Below are positions 1 through 7,930 of a stretch of 64,000 nt of DNA, in pieces. How positions within the stretch are numbered: position 1 is the stretch's first letter; the number at the start of each line of letters is the position of its first letter. Position numbers and translations under genes: made by a program. The DNA is from an uncultured Clostridia bacterium (lineage in GTDB: Bacteria > Bacillota > Clostridia > Oscillospirales > Ruminococcaceae). A model generated the notes under the pieces. It made no database searches. It saw nothing but the letters and a program-made list of their open reading frames with translations, and was not told where the DNA came from. The stretch spans positions 1 to 64,000 of the forward strand of contig CANQXS010000013.1 in the NCBI GenBank assembly GCA_947627875.1, given 5' to 3'.

Positions 1-110
1 CGAAGCGTGTGCCGAACAGTTCAGAAACTTTGTTACTGAATGAACAACGTGGCACAGCAAACGAAGTTTGCGTGCCGTGTATGGAGCCAAACGAAGATTG
101 GCGACAGACT

Positions 111-228
111 TGTCGGTGACGATTGCGGTGAGGTCCCACCTGTTCCCATGCCGAACACAGAAGTTAAGCTCACTCGCGCCTACGATACTTGCACGGCGAC
201 GTGTTGGGAAAATCGGTGTTGCCGACAC
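111..228 (+). rRNA. rrf: 5S ribosomal RNA
   Basis: The conserved 5S core is visible (CCGAACACAGAAGTTAAGC at about 153-171), with the terminal helix formed by TGTCGG (111-116) and CCGACA (222-227). It is followed after about 40 bases by a tRNA gene, as at the distal end of a clostridial rRNA operon. The 110 bases before it look like the 23S-5S spacer; I do not recognise the 23S 3' end in them. Ends are approximate to a few bases. Confidence 0.93.
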
Positions 229-266
229 TCAAAACACTATAAGCATAAGCGCAGGCTTATGCTTAT

Positions 267-342
267 TGCCTCTTAGCTCAGTCGGTAGAGCACATGACTG
301 TTAATCATGGGGTCGTCAGTTCGAGCCTGACAGAGGCAGCCA
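267..342 (+). tRNA. tRNA-Asn (anticodon GTT)
   Basis: Acceptor arms TGCCTCT (267-273) and AGAGGCA (332-338) pair fully, followed by discriminator G and an encoded CCA. The anticodon stem CATGA/TCATG encloses the loop CTGTTAA, giving anticodon GTT. The T arm contains GTTCGAGCC. It lies just downstream of the 5S rRNA and is probably cotranscribed with it. Confidence 0.97.
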
Positions 343-347
343 ATATG

Positions 348-387
348 AAAACCGTGGGGCAATAGCTCTGCGGTTTTCTTTTTCTTT
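348..387 (+). terminator. Terminator of the 5S-tRNA-Asn unit
   Basis: AAAACCGTGGGG (348-359) can pair with CTCTGCGGTTTT (366-377) across a six-base loop, a 12 bp stem with some G-T pairs, followed by a T-rich tract. This is a typical intrinsic terminator six bases after the tRNA CCA. Confidence 0.85.
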
Positions 388-476
388 ACCGAAAATTAAG
401 ATTTTCTTAATAAAAAGCCCCTTTTATCTTAATAATTGCAGCGCTATAATCGTTGCAGTCTGATAGGAGGGGTTTT

Positions 477-1724
477 ATGCTTATAAATCTTATAAACTAC
501 GCTATCGCCGTCATCTTCTGCATATGCTACGCATACCAGTTTCTCTATCTGCTCGTGCCGTTTTTGATAAAAAGGCGCAGGCGTTCCGAAACGGTGATGC
601 ATAATTTCGCAGTGCTAATATCTGCCCGAAACGAGGAGACGGTTATAGGACAGCTCCTCGAGAGCATACGCGCTCAGACCTACCCCGCGGACAGGCTTAC
701 CGTTTTTGTCTGCGCCGACAACTGCACCGACCGCACGGCAGAGGTCGCGGCTGATGCGGGAGCAGTTGTTTTCGAGCGGCGGGATATGAGGCATATCGGC
801 AAGGGCTACGCGCTCGCGTTCCTTTTGAGGTCGATAGCCGATTACTACGAGCCCGAATGCTTCGACGGCTTTTTCGTCTTCGACGCCGACAATATCCTCG
901 AGCCGGATTACATCGAGCGGATGAACGAGACCTTCAGCGAGGGCTATAACATCGTCACCGGCTACCGAAATTCCAAAAACTACGCCGACAACTGGATCTC
1001 GGCGGGGTATTCGCTCTGGTTTTTGAGGGAGTCGCAGTATCTCAACCGCTCGCGGTACCTATTGGGGACGAGCGCGGCGGTCTCGGGGACGGGCTTTATG
1101 TTTTCGCGGAAGATCGCCGAGAGAAACGGCGGCTGGAATTACTTCCTGCTCACCGAAGACATTGAATTCACGATAGACAGCGTTATCTCGGGCGAAAAGA
1201 TAGGCTATTGCGAGAAGGCGATGCTCTACGACGAGCAGCCGACGAGCTTTAAACAGTCGGTCAGGCAGAGGCTGAGATGGGCGCGCGGGTATATACAGGT
1301 CTTCTGCGGCTACGGCGCATCGCTGATAAGAGGGATATTCTCGAAAAAATTCTTTTCCTGCTACGATATGACTATGGCGATAATGCCGGCGATGGTCCTT
1401 TCGCTCGCGAGTATGGCGGCAAACGCCGCGACGCTAATCCTGAATATTCAGAACGCGCAGGTCTGGCAGGAGGTCGCGCTGTCGCTGGCGCAGTCGGCGC
1501 TGAATGTTTATCTGACGTTTATCCTCATCGGCGGGGTCACGCTTATGACCGAGTGGAAAAAGATTCACGCGGGCGCGCTCAAAAAGGTGCTCTATCTGTT
1601 CACCTTCCCGCTGTTTATGCTGACATACATACCGATATCCGTTGCGGCGCTGTTTATCGACGTCGAGTGGAAGCCGATAGTCCACAGCCGCAGCCGCACC
1701 CTCGCGGAGATAAAGAGGGATTAG
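477..1724 (+). CDS. Membrane glycosyltransferase family 2
   Basis: A 415-residue processive-type GT2 enzyme that would transfer a sugar from a nucleotide-sugar donor to a growing surface polymer or lipid acceptor. The fold starts after one membrane segment (about 7-30). Seen motifs: ARNEE near 50, the DAD metal/nucleotide motif at 136-138, TED at 226-228 with the presumed catalytic Asp, and QRLRW at 264-268, the signature shared with cellulose and hyaluronan synthases. About three further membrane helices lie between 300 and 400. The ATG at 477 is chosen because AGGAGG sits seven bases upstream. TATAAT at 445-450 may be its -10 box. The gene stands alone, so substrate and acceptor cannot be inferred. 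Confidence 0.85.
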   Translation: MLINLINYAIAVIFCICYAYQFLYLLVPFLIKRRRRSETVMHNFAVLISARNEETVIGQLLESIRAQTYPADRLTVFVCADNCTDRTAEVAADAGAVVFERRDMRHIGKGYALAFLLRSIADYYEPECFDGFFVFDADNILEPDYIERMNETFSEGYNIVTGYRNSKNYADNWISAGYSLWFLRESQYLNRSRYLLGTSAAVSGTGFMFSRKIAERNGGWNYFLLTEDIEFTIDSVISGEKIGYCEKAMLYDEQPTSFKQSVRQRLRWARGYIQVFCGYGASLIRGIFSKKFFSCYDMTMAIMPAMVLSLASMAANAATLILNIQNAQVWQEVALSLAQSALNVYLTFILIGGVTLMTEWKKIHAGALKKVLYLFTFPLFMLTYIPISVAALFIDVEWKPIVHSRSRTLAEIKRD

Positions 1725-1733
1725 GCAAAAAAT

Positions 1734-1763
1734 AAGCCGTCCGTTTTTCGCGGGCGGCTTTTT
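1734..1763. terminator. Shared bidirectional terminator
   Basis: AAGCCGTCCG (1734-1743) pairs with CGGGCGGCTT (1751-1760) around a T-rich loop, with A-rich and T-rich flanks on opposite sides. It can terminate the glycosyltransferase on the plus strand and the convergent aminotransferase on the minus strand. Confidence 0.85.
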
Positions 1764-1769
1764 GCGCGT

Positions 1770-3047
1770 TTATTCGCCTAACATTCTCTCGGCGGAGGCG
1801 ACCTTTACCGCAACGCAGAATATCTCCATAGCGGCTTTGAGCTCTTCGAGCGAAGGGTAGGTCGGGGCGATCCTTATGTTTCTGTCCTCGGGGTCGATAC
1901 CGTAGGGGAACGTAGCTCCCGCGGCGGTGAGGGTGACTCCGGTGTCTTTGCAGAGCTCGACGATACGCTTCGCGGTCCCGCCGATTCCGTTGAAGCTCAC
2001 GAAATAGCCTCCGCGCGGTCTCGACCATTCCGCTATTCCGAGCGGCGCGACCTCTTTATCGAGCGCGTCGAGGACGGCCTCGAACTTCGGCTTAATAATT
2101 TCGCGGTGCTTCTTCATATGCTCGAGAATACCCTCGTAGGTCTTAAAGAATTTCGCGTGCCTGAGCTGGTTGAGTTTGTCGTAGCCGATGGTCTGATAAG
2201 CCATCTGAGCCTTCATAAAGTTGATGTTGTCTTCGCTCGCGCCGATTATCGCGACTCCCCCGCCCGGGAAGCTTATCTTCGAGGTCGAGGCGAAGATGAT
2301 GACCATATCGGGGTTGCCGGCGTGCTTGCATTCGTCGAGGATATTGAGAATGCTCGGGACCTCGTCGTCGAGGCTGTGGACGCAGTAGGCGTCGTCCCAG
2401 AAAATGCGGAAGTCCTTTGCGGCGGGCTTGAGGTTGGCGAAACGGGTTATGACCTTATCGGAATAAACCACGCCGGTCGGGTTGGCGTAGCGCGGAACGC
2501 ACCAGATCCCCTTTATATCCGGGTCGGAGCTAACGAGTCGCTCGACCATATCCATATCGGGACCGTCGCAGAGCATCGGGACGGTTATCATCTCGATGCC
2601 GAACGCCTCGCAGATGGCAAAATGGCGGTCGTAGCCCGGCGCGGGGCAGAGCCACTTGACCTTTTCGCAGCGGCACCAGGGCTTTTCGCTCCCCTTTACG
2701 CCGAGGAGCATAGCCTTTGCAAGGACGTCGTACATCATCTGGAGGCTCGAATTTCCGCCGATGATTATCTCCCAGCGCCCTACGCCTATCATCTTCATAA
2801 AGAGGCGCTTTGCCTCGTAAATGCCGTCTAAAACGCCGTAGTTGCGGCAGTCTATGCCGCTTTCCGAGATGTGGTCGCCGTCGAGGCAGTGAGTGAGCAT
2901 TTCGTTAGAGAGGTCGAGCTGTTCGGGCGAGGGCTTTCCCCGCGACATATCGAGCTTCATTCCGCGGCTCTTATATTCGCCGAGGAGTTTGCGCTGCTCG
3001 TTCAGGAATTCCGAGAGCTCCTCCCTTGAATATTCGGAAAGGGTCAT
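1770..3047 (-). CDS. Aspartate aminotransferase-like PLP enzyme (AspT/MocR type)
   Basis: A 425-residue fold-type I PLP aminotransferase of the group that includes Corynebacterium AspT, expected to interconvert aspartate and 2-oxoglutarate with oxaloacetate and glutamate. Visible residues: GGNSS near 98 (phosphate/ring contact), ANPTG at 188-192, FWDDAY near 217-221, and the PLP lysine in STSK at K257 followed by ISFPGGG. Two ATGs are possible: the AAGGAG at 8 bases from the ATG at 3047 favours it over the ATG at 3053, which is only two bases from the ribosome site. Monocistronic, convergent with the glycosyltransferase. Substrate specificity is from family resemblance only. Confidence 0.88.
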   Translation of the reverse strand: MTLSEYSREELSEFLNEQRKLLGEYKSRGMKLDMSRGKPSPEQLDLSNEMLTHCLDGDHISESGIDCRNYGVLDGIYEAKRLFMKMIGVGRWEIIIGGNSSLQMMYDVLAKAMLLGVKGSEKPWCRCEKVKWLCPAPGYDRHFAICEAFGIEMITVPMLCDGPDMDMVERLVSSDPDIKGIWCVPRYANPTGVVYSDKVITRFANLKPAAKDFRIFWDDAYCVHSLDDEVPSILNILDECKHAGNPDMVIIFASTSKISFPGGGVAIIGASEDNINFMKAQMAYQTIGYDKLNQLRHAKFFKTYEGILEHMKKHREIIKPKFEAVLDALDKEVAPLGIAEWSRPRGGYFVSFNGIGGTAKRIVELCKDTGVTLTAAGATFPYGIDPEDRNIRIAPTYPSLEELKAAMEIFCVAVKVASAERMLGE

Positions 3048-3087
3048 TTTCATTACTCCTTATCTAAGTATTGCGGTCTTGCACTAT

Positions 3088-3116
3088 ATTATATTATACC
3101 CGAGAAAAAATTGCAA
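3088..3116 (-). promoter_or_regulatory. Sigma-A type promoter of the aminotransferase gene
   Basis: On the minus strand TTGCAA (3111-3116) and TATAAT (3088-3093) are separated by 17 bases. The surrounding 80 bases hold several further TTGCA/TGCAA words, which could be a regulator site. Confidence 0.6.
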
Positions 3117-3241
3117 GTGCAAATTGCTCATCTTGCAAAATTCCCGCCTTTTGCACTACAAAGAGGCGATTTTTGGGCGGGAAATAACCAAAATGCACTA
3201 TGAAAATGCAGCGAGAAGCGCCTCAGGGAGGAAGCTTATGC

Positions 3242-3382
3242 GCTCCGATACGGGCGAAGCCCGCCGCGCGGCTGCGCCGCGCGGACCGCTTTACGAGGGG
3301 GGCGGGGCGTCCCCGCTCCCCCTCGTAAAGCAAAGCCCGTCCCGAAGGGACGGGCTCGGGCTTCGCCCTCACCAAGGGAGCT
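3242..3382. repeat. Cloverleaf palindromic element, copy A
   Basis: GGGCGAAGCCC (3252-3262) pairs with GGGCTTCGCCC (3358-3368) as a closing stem. Inside are three perfect hairpins: 3264-3284 (9 bp), 3288-3331 (14 bp outer stem with an inner GGGG/CCCC stem), and 3334-3356 (10 bp). The outer words GCTCC and GGAGC may extend the closing stem. It fills most of the gap between the aminotransferase promoter and the TIM-barrel gene and ends five bases from the latter's stop codon. Related copies are at 54239, 59911 and 61057. No open reading frame of interest lies inside. Confidence 0.8.
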
Positions 3383-3386
3383 CAGC

Positions 3387-4202
3387 CTAAAGATACTTTT
3401 TGACCAGCGCCTTCACCTTTTCAACGCTGCGGCTCAGCGCCTCCAAGTCGGGGACGCCTTCAGCCGTGAAGGAGTTAGCCTCGACGGTGAAGTCCCCGCA
3501 GTAGCCGACTTTTTTCAGCCCCGAAAAAACGCCGTCGAAATCAACGTCGCCGTCGCCGATGTTGAGCGTACGAATGCTCGACCAGTCGCGGTAGCCGCCC
3601 GCGCGGTCGTTGATGTGCATATGCCTTACGCTTCCCCAGATAAAGAGATTTTCCCGGGAAAAAGCCTTTTCGTTCTCAAGGTCGAACTGCGCCATTTTGG
3701 TGTCGTAGGTAAACAGCGCGTCGGGCGAGGAGGAGAGCAGCCGCCGCCAGAGCGTAAGCGGGCTCGAGCCGTGAGCGATTACGTTTTCGGCAGTAAGAGT
3801 GATCCCGTATCGCTCCGCAGTCTCGACAAGAGCGGGGTAAGCCGAGAAATTAGCGCCGATGTTGGAATCCGAGATGATTCCGTTCCAGAGGTGGAGGACC
3901 ATAAGCTTTGCGCCGACGCTCTTCGCGGTGAAGCAGTTCGCCTCGAACTTTTTAAGCGCCTCGTCGAAGCGCTCTTCCGCCAAAAGCTCGCCTATCCGCT
4001 TTTCGCAGTGAAACGTCGGGAACTTTAAATCGAGCGAGCAGAGAAAGTCCGCGATCTCGCGCTCTTTGCCGTACCAATCCTCGTAAAACATAAGCTCGAA
4101 GCCGTCGCAGCGGACCTTCGGCGCGAGGTCGGCTATCAGCCTGAAATCCCTGCCGTTCGGTCGGCCTATAAAAGCGCCGGTCGAGGCGAAAACCCTGTGC
4201 AT
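3387..4202 (-). CDS. Sugar phosphate isomerase/epimerase family TIM barrel
   Basis: A 271-residue xylose-isomerase-like (AP endonuclease 2 fold) TIM barrel. The acidic and histidine residues expected of a divalent-metal site are present: FHCEKR near 68-73, TAEN near 138, TYDTK near 166, HMHIND near 195-200 and VEAN near 242. The reaction cannot be named; relatives isomerise or epimerise sugars and inositols. The start ATG overlaps nothing and follows the stop of the metallophosphoesterase gene by four bases, with AAGGGTG upstream, so the two are one operon. The 3' end abuts cloverleaf element A. Confidence 0.8.
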   Translation of the reverse strand: MHRVFASTGAFIGRPNGRDFRLIADLAPKVRCDGFELMFYEDWYGKEREIADFLCSLDLKFPTFHCEKRIGELLAEERFDEALKKFEANCFTAKSVGAKLMVLHLWNGIISDSNIGANFSAYPALVETAERYGITLTAENVIAHGSSPLTLWRRLLSSSPDALFTYDTKMAQFDLENEKAFSRENLFIWGSVRHMHINDRAGGYRDWSSIRTLNIGDGDVDFDGVFSGLKKVGYCGDFTVEANSFTAEGVPDLEALSRSVEKVKALVKKYL

Positions 4203-4206
4203 AATA

Positions 4207-5025
4207 TCACCCTTTTCTGAGCGTTACCGAAACGACCTCGGGGCGGTTGTTTACCCTCAACGGCAGCAGGCTGTTGCCGAGGCCGCGGCTTATAACCGTC
4301 GCGCCGCCCGCAAAGCGGTGTACGCCCTCGTAATATTTCGGGAAGAGATACTGATCCGGCGCGATGACTCCCCCGATAAACGGCAGACGGATCTGCCCGC
4401 CGTGGGCGTGCCCCGAAAAGGCGAGGTCGAAGCCCGCTTCGGCGTATCCTGCGGCATATTGCGGTCGGTGGTTTATCAGAATGTTGAATGCGCCGCCTGA
4501 GATAAGCTCTTTAGCTTCCGATACGGTGAAATAGCGGCTGTCTTTGAAGCCGGCGATGCTTACCTTGCTCCCGCCGACGGTTACAGTCTCCGCGTTTCCG
4601 TCTAAGATATGCGCTCCGAGCGACGAGAGATTTTCCATAACCGATATGTAAAGCTCCCGCGGAAGGCGTTCCTCGTGGTTGCCGGTAACGTAGTAAACCG
4701 GCGCTATCGGGGCGAGCCCGCCTACGAGCTCATAAGCCGCCTCGGGGTCGGGATGGCGCGAATCGACGAGGTCTCCCGAGATAACGATGATATCGGGAGA
4801 CTGCTCCGAAACGAGCTTTATCAGCCGCGAATTGCCTTTTCCGAAGCGCTTTCCGTGGACGTCGGAGAGGTGAACTATTTTAAAGCCGTCGAGCTCAGCC
4901 GAAACGCTGTCGGCGCGGTATTCGTATTCGGTCAGCATAAGCGCGTTGTTTTCAAAGGCGAGATACGCCGCCGCCGAGATAACGGCAACCGCCGCGCAAG
5001 CGCAGATAGTGGTCCTGCGATTCAT
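4207..5025 (-). CDS. Membrane-anchored metallophosphoesterase (YkuE/YaeI-like)
   Basis: A 272-residue calcineurin-like phosphoesterase. Residues 7-22 form a membrane anchor or signal segment, so the catalytic domain is outside. The dinuclear-metal motifs are complete and in order: SDVHG (D-x-H) near 54, GDLVDSRH near 85, GNHEE near 116, the second histidine motif in INHRP near 184, and GHAHGGQ near 203. Family members hydrolyse phosphodiesters or lipid-linked pyrophosphates; the substrate here is not known. GAAAGGAG lies upstream of the ATG. It is the first gene of a two-gene unit with the TIM-barrel protein. Confidence 0.85.
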   Translation of the reverse strand: MNRRTTICACAAVAVISAAAYLAFENNALMLTEYEYRADSVSAELDGFKIVHLSDVHGKRFGKGNSRLIKLVSEQSPDIIVISGDLVDSRHPDPEAAYELVGGLAPIAPVYYVTGNHEERLPRELYISVMENLSSLGAHILDGNAETVTVGGSKVSIAGFKDSRYFTVSEAKELISGGAFNILINHRPQYAAGYAEAGFDLAFSGHAHGGQIRLPFIGGVIAPDQYLFPKYYEGVHRFAGGATVISRGLGNSLLPLRVNNRPEVVSVTLRKG

Positions 5026-5163
5026 TTTGCCGCTCCTTTCATAAGCTTTATCACAGTAATTTTAGCATAAAAAGCCGCGGCAGTCAAGAAAACGAGAATC
5101 GACAAAGATCAAAAGCTTTCGGTAAAGCATGCTCGCCGCCAAAGCTCCGCAAAAAACTCACAC

Positions 5164-5196
5164 AAAAAAGCAGACGCGAGCCGCGCCTGCTTTTTG
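5164..5196 (-). terminator. Terminator of the rpmG-secE-nusG-rplK-rplA operon
   Basis: On the minus strand AAAAAGCAGGCGCG and CGCGTCTGCTTTTTT form a long stem with a three-base loop and end in a T run. It lies 17 bases after the rplA stop codon and no other gene follows before the divergent unit at 5025. Confidence 0.85.
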
Positions 5197-5212
5197 ATGT
5201 TTACCGTGTGTA

Positions 5213-5908
5213 TCAGACCCCGTACTTCGCGGTGTTGCACTTGATACCTACGCCCATAGTGGACGAGATAACGATGCTCCTGAGATACTGACCCTTTGCT
5301 GCGGCGGGCTTTGCCTTTACAACCGCCTCAACGAGAGTCTCGAAGTTTTCGGTGAGCTTATCCTTGCCGAAAGAAGCCTTTCCTATCGGGCAGTGAATGA
5401 TGTTGGTCTTGTCGAGACGGTATTCGATCTTACCGGCTTTGGCTTCGGTTACGGCTCTCGCAACGTCGGGAGCAACGGTTCCCGCCTTCGGGTTCGGCAT
5501 AAGTCCGCGGGGACCGAGGATCTTACCGAGGCGGCCGACAACGCCCATCATATCGGGCGAAGCGATAACAACGTCGAAGTCCATCCAGTTTTCCTTCATG
5601 ATCTTGTCGACATATTCCATTCCGCCGACGTAATCCGCTCCGGCTTCCTTTGCTGCGTCGTATTTGTCTTCCTTGCAGAAGACGAGGGTGCGGACGGTCT
5701 TGCCGGTTCCGTTGGGGAGAACGACGGCGCCGCGGACCTGCTGGTCGGCATGGCGCGAGTCGACTCCGAGGCGGATATGGACCTCGATGGTCTCGTCGAA
5801 CTTCGCCTTGGCGTTGGCTGCGGCGAGCTCGCAAGCCTCTGCGGAATCGTAGAATTTGGTTCTGTCAACAGCCTTTAAGCTGTCAATATATTTCTTTCCG
5901 TGTTTCAT
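5213..5908 (-). CDS. rplA: 50S ribosomal protein L1
   Basis: 231 residues, the usual length of bacterial L1. It builds the L1 stalk of the large subunit, contacts 23S rRNA and helps release E-site tRNA, and often represses its own operon. Characteristic stretches include [11 protein letters not shown] near 67, [14 protein letters not shown] near 132, and the C-terminal SSTMG. It is the last gene of the minus-strand operon and is separated from rplK by 102 bases that include a hairpin (GCCGCGCA/TGCGCGGC, about 5949-5970). AAGGAG lies upstream of the ATG. Confidence 0.98.
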   Translation of the reverse strand: MKHGKKYIDSLKAVDRTKFYDSAEACELAAANAKAKFDETIEVHIRLGVDSRHADQQVRGAVVLPNGTGKTVRTLVFCKEDKYDAAKEAGADYVGGMEYVDKIMKENWMDFDVVIASPDMMGVVGRLGKILGPRGLMPNPKAGTVAPDVARAVTEAKAGKIEYRLDKTNIIHCPIGKASFGKDKLTENFETLVEAVVKAKPAAAKGQYLRSIVISSTMGVGIKCNTAKYGV

Positions 5909-6010
5909 AGCAATATAATCTCCTTCAAATTAAGCTGTGGTGTCGCCGCGCAGCGATTGCGCGGCATAGCGGAAAAGGATATTCCTCCCACTTTTGAATC
6001 ATTCTTACCG

Positions 6011-6436
6011 TCAGTCGACAACGGTAACGCCCATCGAGCGAGCCGTACCGGCGATCATGCTCATAGCGGCTTCTACCGAACCCGCGTTGAGGTCGGGAAG
6101 CTTCTGCTCGGCGATCGCTCTGACCTGCTCCTTGGTGATGGTCGCGACCTTGGTCTTGTTGGGAACGCCCGAACCGCTCTCGATGCCGCAGGCCTTCTTA
6201 ATGAGGACTGCCGCCGGAGGGGTCTTGGTGATAAAGGTGAACGAGCGGTCGGCGTAGACGGTGATGACTACGGGGATTATAAGACCGATATCGTTTTTGG
6301 TTCTTTCATTGAAGTCCTTGGTGAACGCCACGATGTTGACGCCGTGCTGACCCAGAGCCGGGCCTACAGGCGGTGCGGGAGTGGCTTTGCCCGCGGGGAT
6401 CTGCAGCTTGATAATGCCTGTCACTTTCTGTGCCAT
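6011..6436 (-). CDS. rplK: 50S ribosomal protein L11
   Basis: 141 residues, full length. L11 binds the GTPase-associated region of 23S rRNA and mediates factor binding and the stringent response. The start [22 protein letters not shown] is partly seen as the typical N-terminal proline-rich loop, and the C-terminal rRNA-binding domain is complete, ending in ARSMGVTV. It follows nusG by 87 bases and precedes rplA. The stalk genes rplJ and rplL, which usually come next, are instead at 14.6 kb on the other strand. Confidence 0.98.
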   Translation of the reverse strand: MAQKVTGIIKLQIPAGKATPAPPVGPALGQHGVNIVAFTKDFNERTKNDIGLIIPVVITVYADRSFTFITKTPPAAVLIKKACGIESGSGVPNKTKVATITKEQVRAIAEQKLPDLNAGSVEAAMSMIAGTARSMGVTVVD

Positions 6437-6523
6437 AATTAAACCTCCAAAAAATGTGGTAAATGATGAACCGCTTAAAAAATTTCGGTTCTCCCACTTT
6501 CGCGCCGCTTTGCGCGAATACGC

Positions 6524-7063
6524 TTAATCCTCCGACTTTTTGACCTGCGAAACAGGCAGAGTCGCCGGGGTCTCGCGCCCGAACATCGAAACAACGATGT
6601 CTACAGTCTGCTCTTCGAGATTGATAGCCTTTACGGTTCCTACCCAGCCGTCGAACGGTCCTCCCAGAACGGTGACTTCGTCGCCCGCCGTGAAATTAAC
6701 GCTCGTCTGGATCTTTCTTACGTCGACTCCGAGAGCCGCGACCTCTTTATCCGAGAGGGGGACCGGCTTGGAGCCCGGACCGACGAACCCCGTTACTCCG
6801 CGGGTGTTCCTGACTATATACCAGCTTTCGTCGGTCATAACCATTTTTACAAGGACATAACTCGGGAAGAGCTTTGATTCGGCTTCCTTCTTGTTTCCGT
6901 TGGCGTCGGTCTGCTCGACGATCTCAACGGGAACGCGCACCTGCTGAATGGTGTCCTGAAGCCGGCGGTTTTCAACGACCTTTTCAATATTCTGCGCCAC
7001 CTTATTCTCGTAGCCGGAATAGGTGTGGACCACATACCACTTGGCGCTCAGTTCAGCATCCAT
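6524..7063 (-). CDS. nusG: Transcription termination/antitermination factor NusG
   Basis: 179 residues. The N-terminal NGN domain begins KWYVVHTYSGYENKVA and binds the RNA polymerase clamp; the C-terminal KOW domain is seen near 126-150 (GDEVTVLGGPFDGWVGTV) and contacts Rho or S10. Length and motifs are normal. It lies 45 bases after secE and before rplK, the canonical order. AAAGGAAACG precedes the ATG. Confidence 0.97.
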   Translation of the reverse strand: MDAELSAKWYVVHTYSGYENKVAQNIEKVVENRRLQDTIQQVRVPVEIVEQTDANGNKKEAESKLFPSYVLVKMVMTDESWYIVRNTRGVTGFVGPGSKPVPLSDKEVAALGVDVRKIQTSVNFTAGDEVTVLGGPFDGWVGTVKAINLEEQTVDIVVSMFGRETPATLPVSQVKKSED

Positions 7064-7107
7064 AATTCACGTTTCCTTTCGTATCGGTTTGACCTTTGCG
7101 AATGGAA

Positions 7108-7329
7108 TCAGGCTCCGAAGAGAAGCCTGTTAAGAAGCATGAACACCGAGTCGGCCGCAACGAGGATAACTCCGCATATTGCGCACAATACGAGGACTAT
7201 GCCGGTATTGTTGATCACCTGCTTCTTGCTCGGCCAGACTACCTTTTTGACCTCGGCTAAAAGGTCGCGGAAGAACTTGCCTATCGCGCCGAAGAACCGC
7301 GCGAAAACATTCTTTTTCTCTTTAGCCAT
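7108..7329 (-). CDS. secE: Preprotein translocase subunit SecE
   Basis: 73 residues with one transmembrane helix (about 42-66) preceded by the amphipathic motif AEVKKVVWPSKKQ that is diagnostic of short Gram-positive SecE. It clamps SecY in the membrane channel. The gene sits between rpmG and nusG, 17 bases after the rpmG stop codon, in one transcription unit. Confidence 0.96.
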   Translation of the reverse strand: MAKEKKNVFARFFGAIGKFFRDLLAEVKKVVWPSKKQVINNTGIVLVLCAICGVILVAADSVFMLLNRLLFGA

Positions 7330-7345
7330 TTTCTACTCTCCCCTC

Positions 7346-7495
7346 TTACTTTGTCTCTCTGTGGAGAGTGTGCTTGCGGCAGAACTTGCAGTATTTATTC
7401 ATCTCAAGCCTGTCGGGATCGTTTTTCTTGTTCTTTTTGGAACAATAGTTTCTTTGCTTGCACTCTGTGCATGCGAGTGTGATTTTAACCCTCAT
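7346..7495 (-). CDS. rpmG: 50S ribosomal protein L33
   Basis: 49 residues beginning [17 protein letters not shown], with two CxxC pairs (C9/C12 and C36/C39), so this is the zinc-binding form. The ATG at 7495 has AGGAGGTG seven bases upstream. It is the first gene of the rpmG-secE-nusG-rplK-rplA operon and follows a long structured leader. Confidence 0.95.
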   Translation of the reverse strand: MRVKITLACTECKQRNYCSKKNKKNDPDRLEMNKYCKFCRKHTLHRETK

Positions 7496-7499
7496 TTCG

Positions 7500-7699
7500 G
7501 CACCTCCTGACGAAATTTACGCTTTTACGGGTAAATTAAAAGCGCTGTCCGTATCCCTTGGGGATACTTTGCCTCCCTCCGAGGCAGAACCCTTCGGCAA
7601 CTGACCGCCTTAAGGCAAAGCCCGCCGCCCTGATTAACGGCGGTTTGCGGGAGCGCGCAGGCAAAAAAGGCGCGCCAAAAAAACACCCCGCAAAGAGGT
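7500..7699 (-). promoter_or_regulatory. Structured 5' leader of the rpmG operon
   Basis: About 200 bases lie between the predicted transcription start and rpmG. The transcript can form several stems: CTTTGCCT with AGGCAAAG (about 7567-7620), GTATCCC with GGGATAC (about 7549-7567), and GCGCGCC/GGCGCGC type pairing upstream. I do not recognise a known riboswitch or ribosomal leader class. A control role is inference from the unusual length and pairing. Confidence 0.4.
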
Positions 7700-7705
7700 A
7701 AAGCT

Positions 7706-7734
7706 ATTTTAACACTCTCAAAGCGCGTTGTCAA
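7706..7734 (-). promoter_or_regulatory. Promoter of the rpmG-secE-nusG-rplK-rplA operon
   Basis: On the minus strand TTGACA (7729-7734) and TAAAAT (7706-7711) are exactly 17 bases apart, a near-consensus housekeeping promoter. Confidence 0.85.
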
Positions 7735-7872
7735 GCCCTTTTCGGGAATTTTTCGCGATTTTTTGCTGATTTTTTGATGGGAAAGACGTTGAGAAGCGCT
7801 CGAGGCGGGGTTGCTTGATCTCTGCGGCTTAAGGTTGGAAAGTAAAAACCTGTGATCAAGCGTTTTTCTCTC

Positions 7873-7901
7873 TTTACAACTCCGAAAAATTGCGCTATAA
7901 T
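7873..7901 (+). promoter_or_regulatory. Promoter of the flavodiiron gene
   Basis: TTTACA (7873-7878) and TATAAT (7896-7901) with a 17-base spacer, 29 bases before the ATG. AAAGGAGG follows as ribosome site. The bases between 7735 and 7872 show nothing else I can name. Confidence 0.8.
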
Positions 7902-7930
7902 ATAAAAAACAAAGGAGGAATATTTGACCT

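Noticed and set aside
1..110. 3' end of 23S rRNA
   Set aside because: No recognisable terminal 23S sequence; more likely the 23S-5S spacer.
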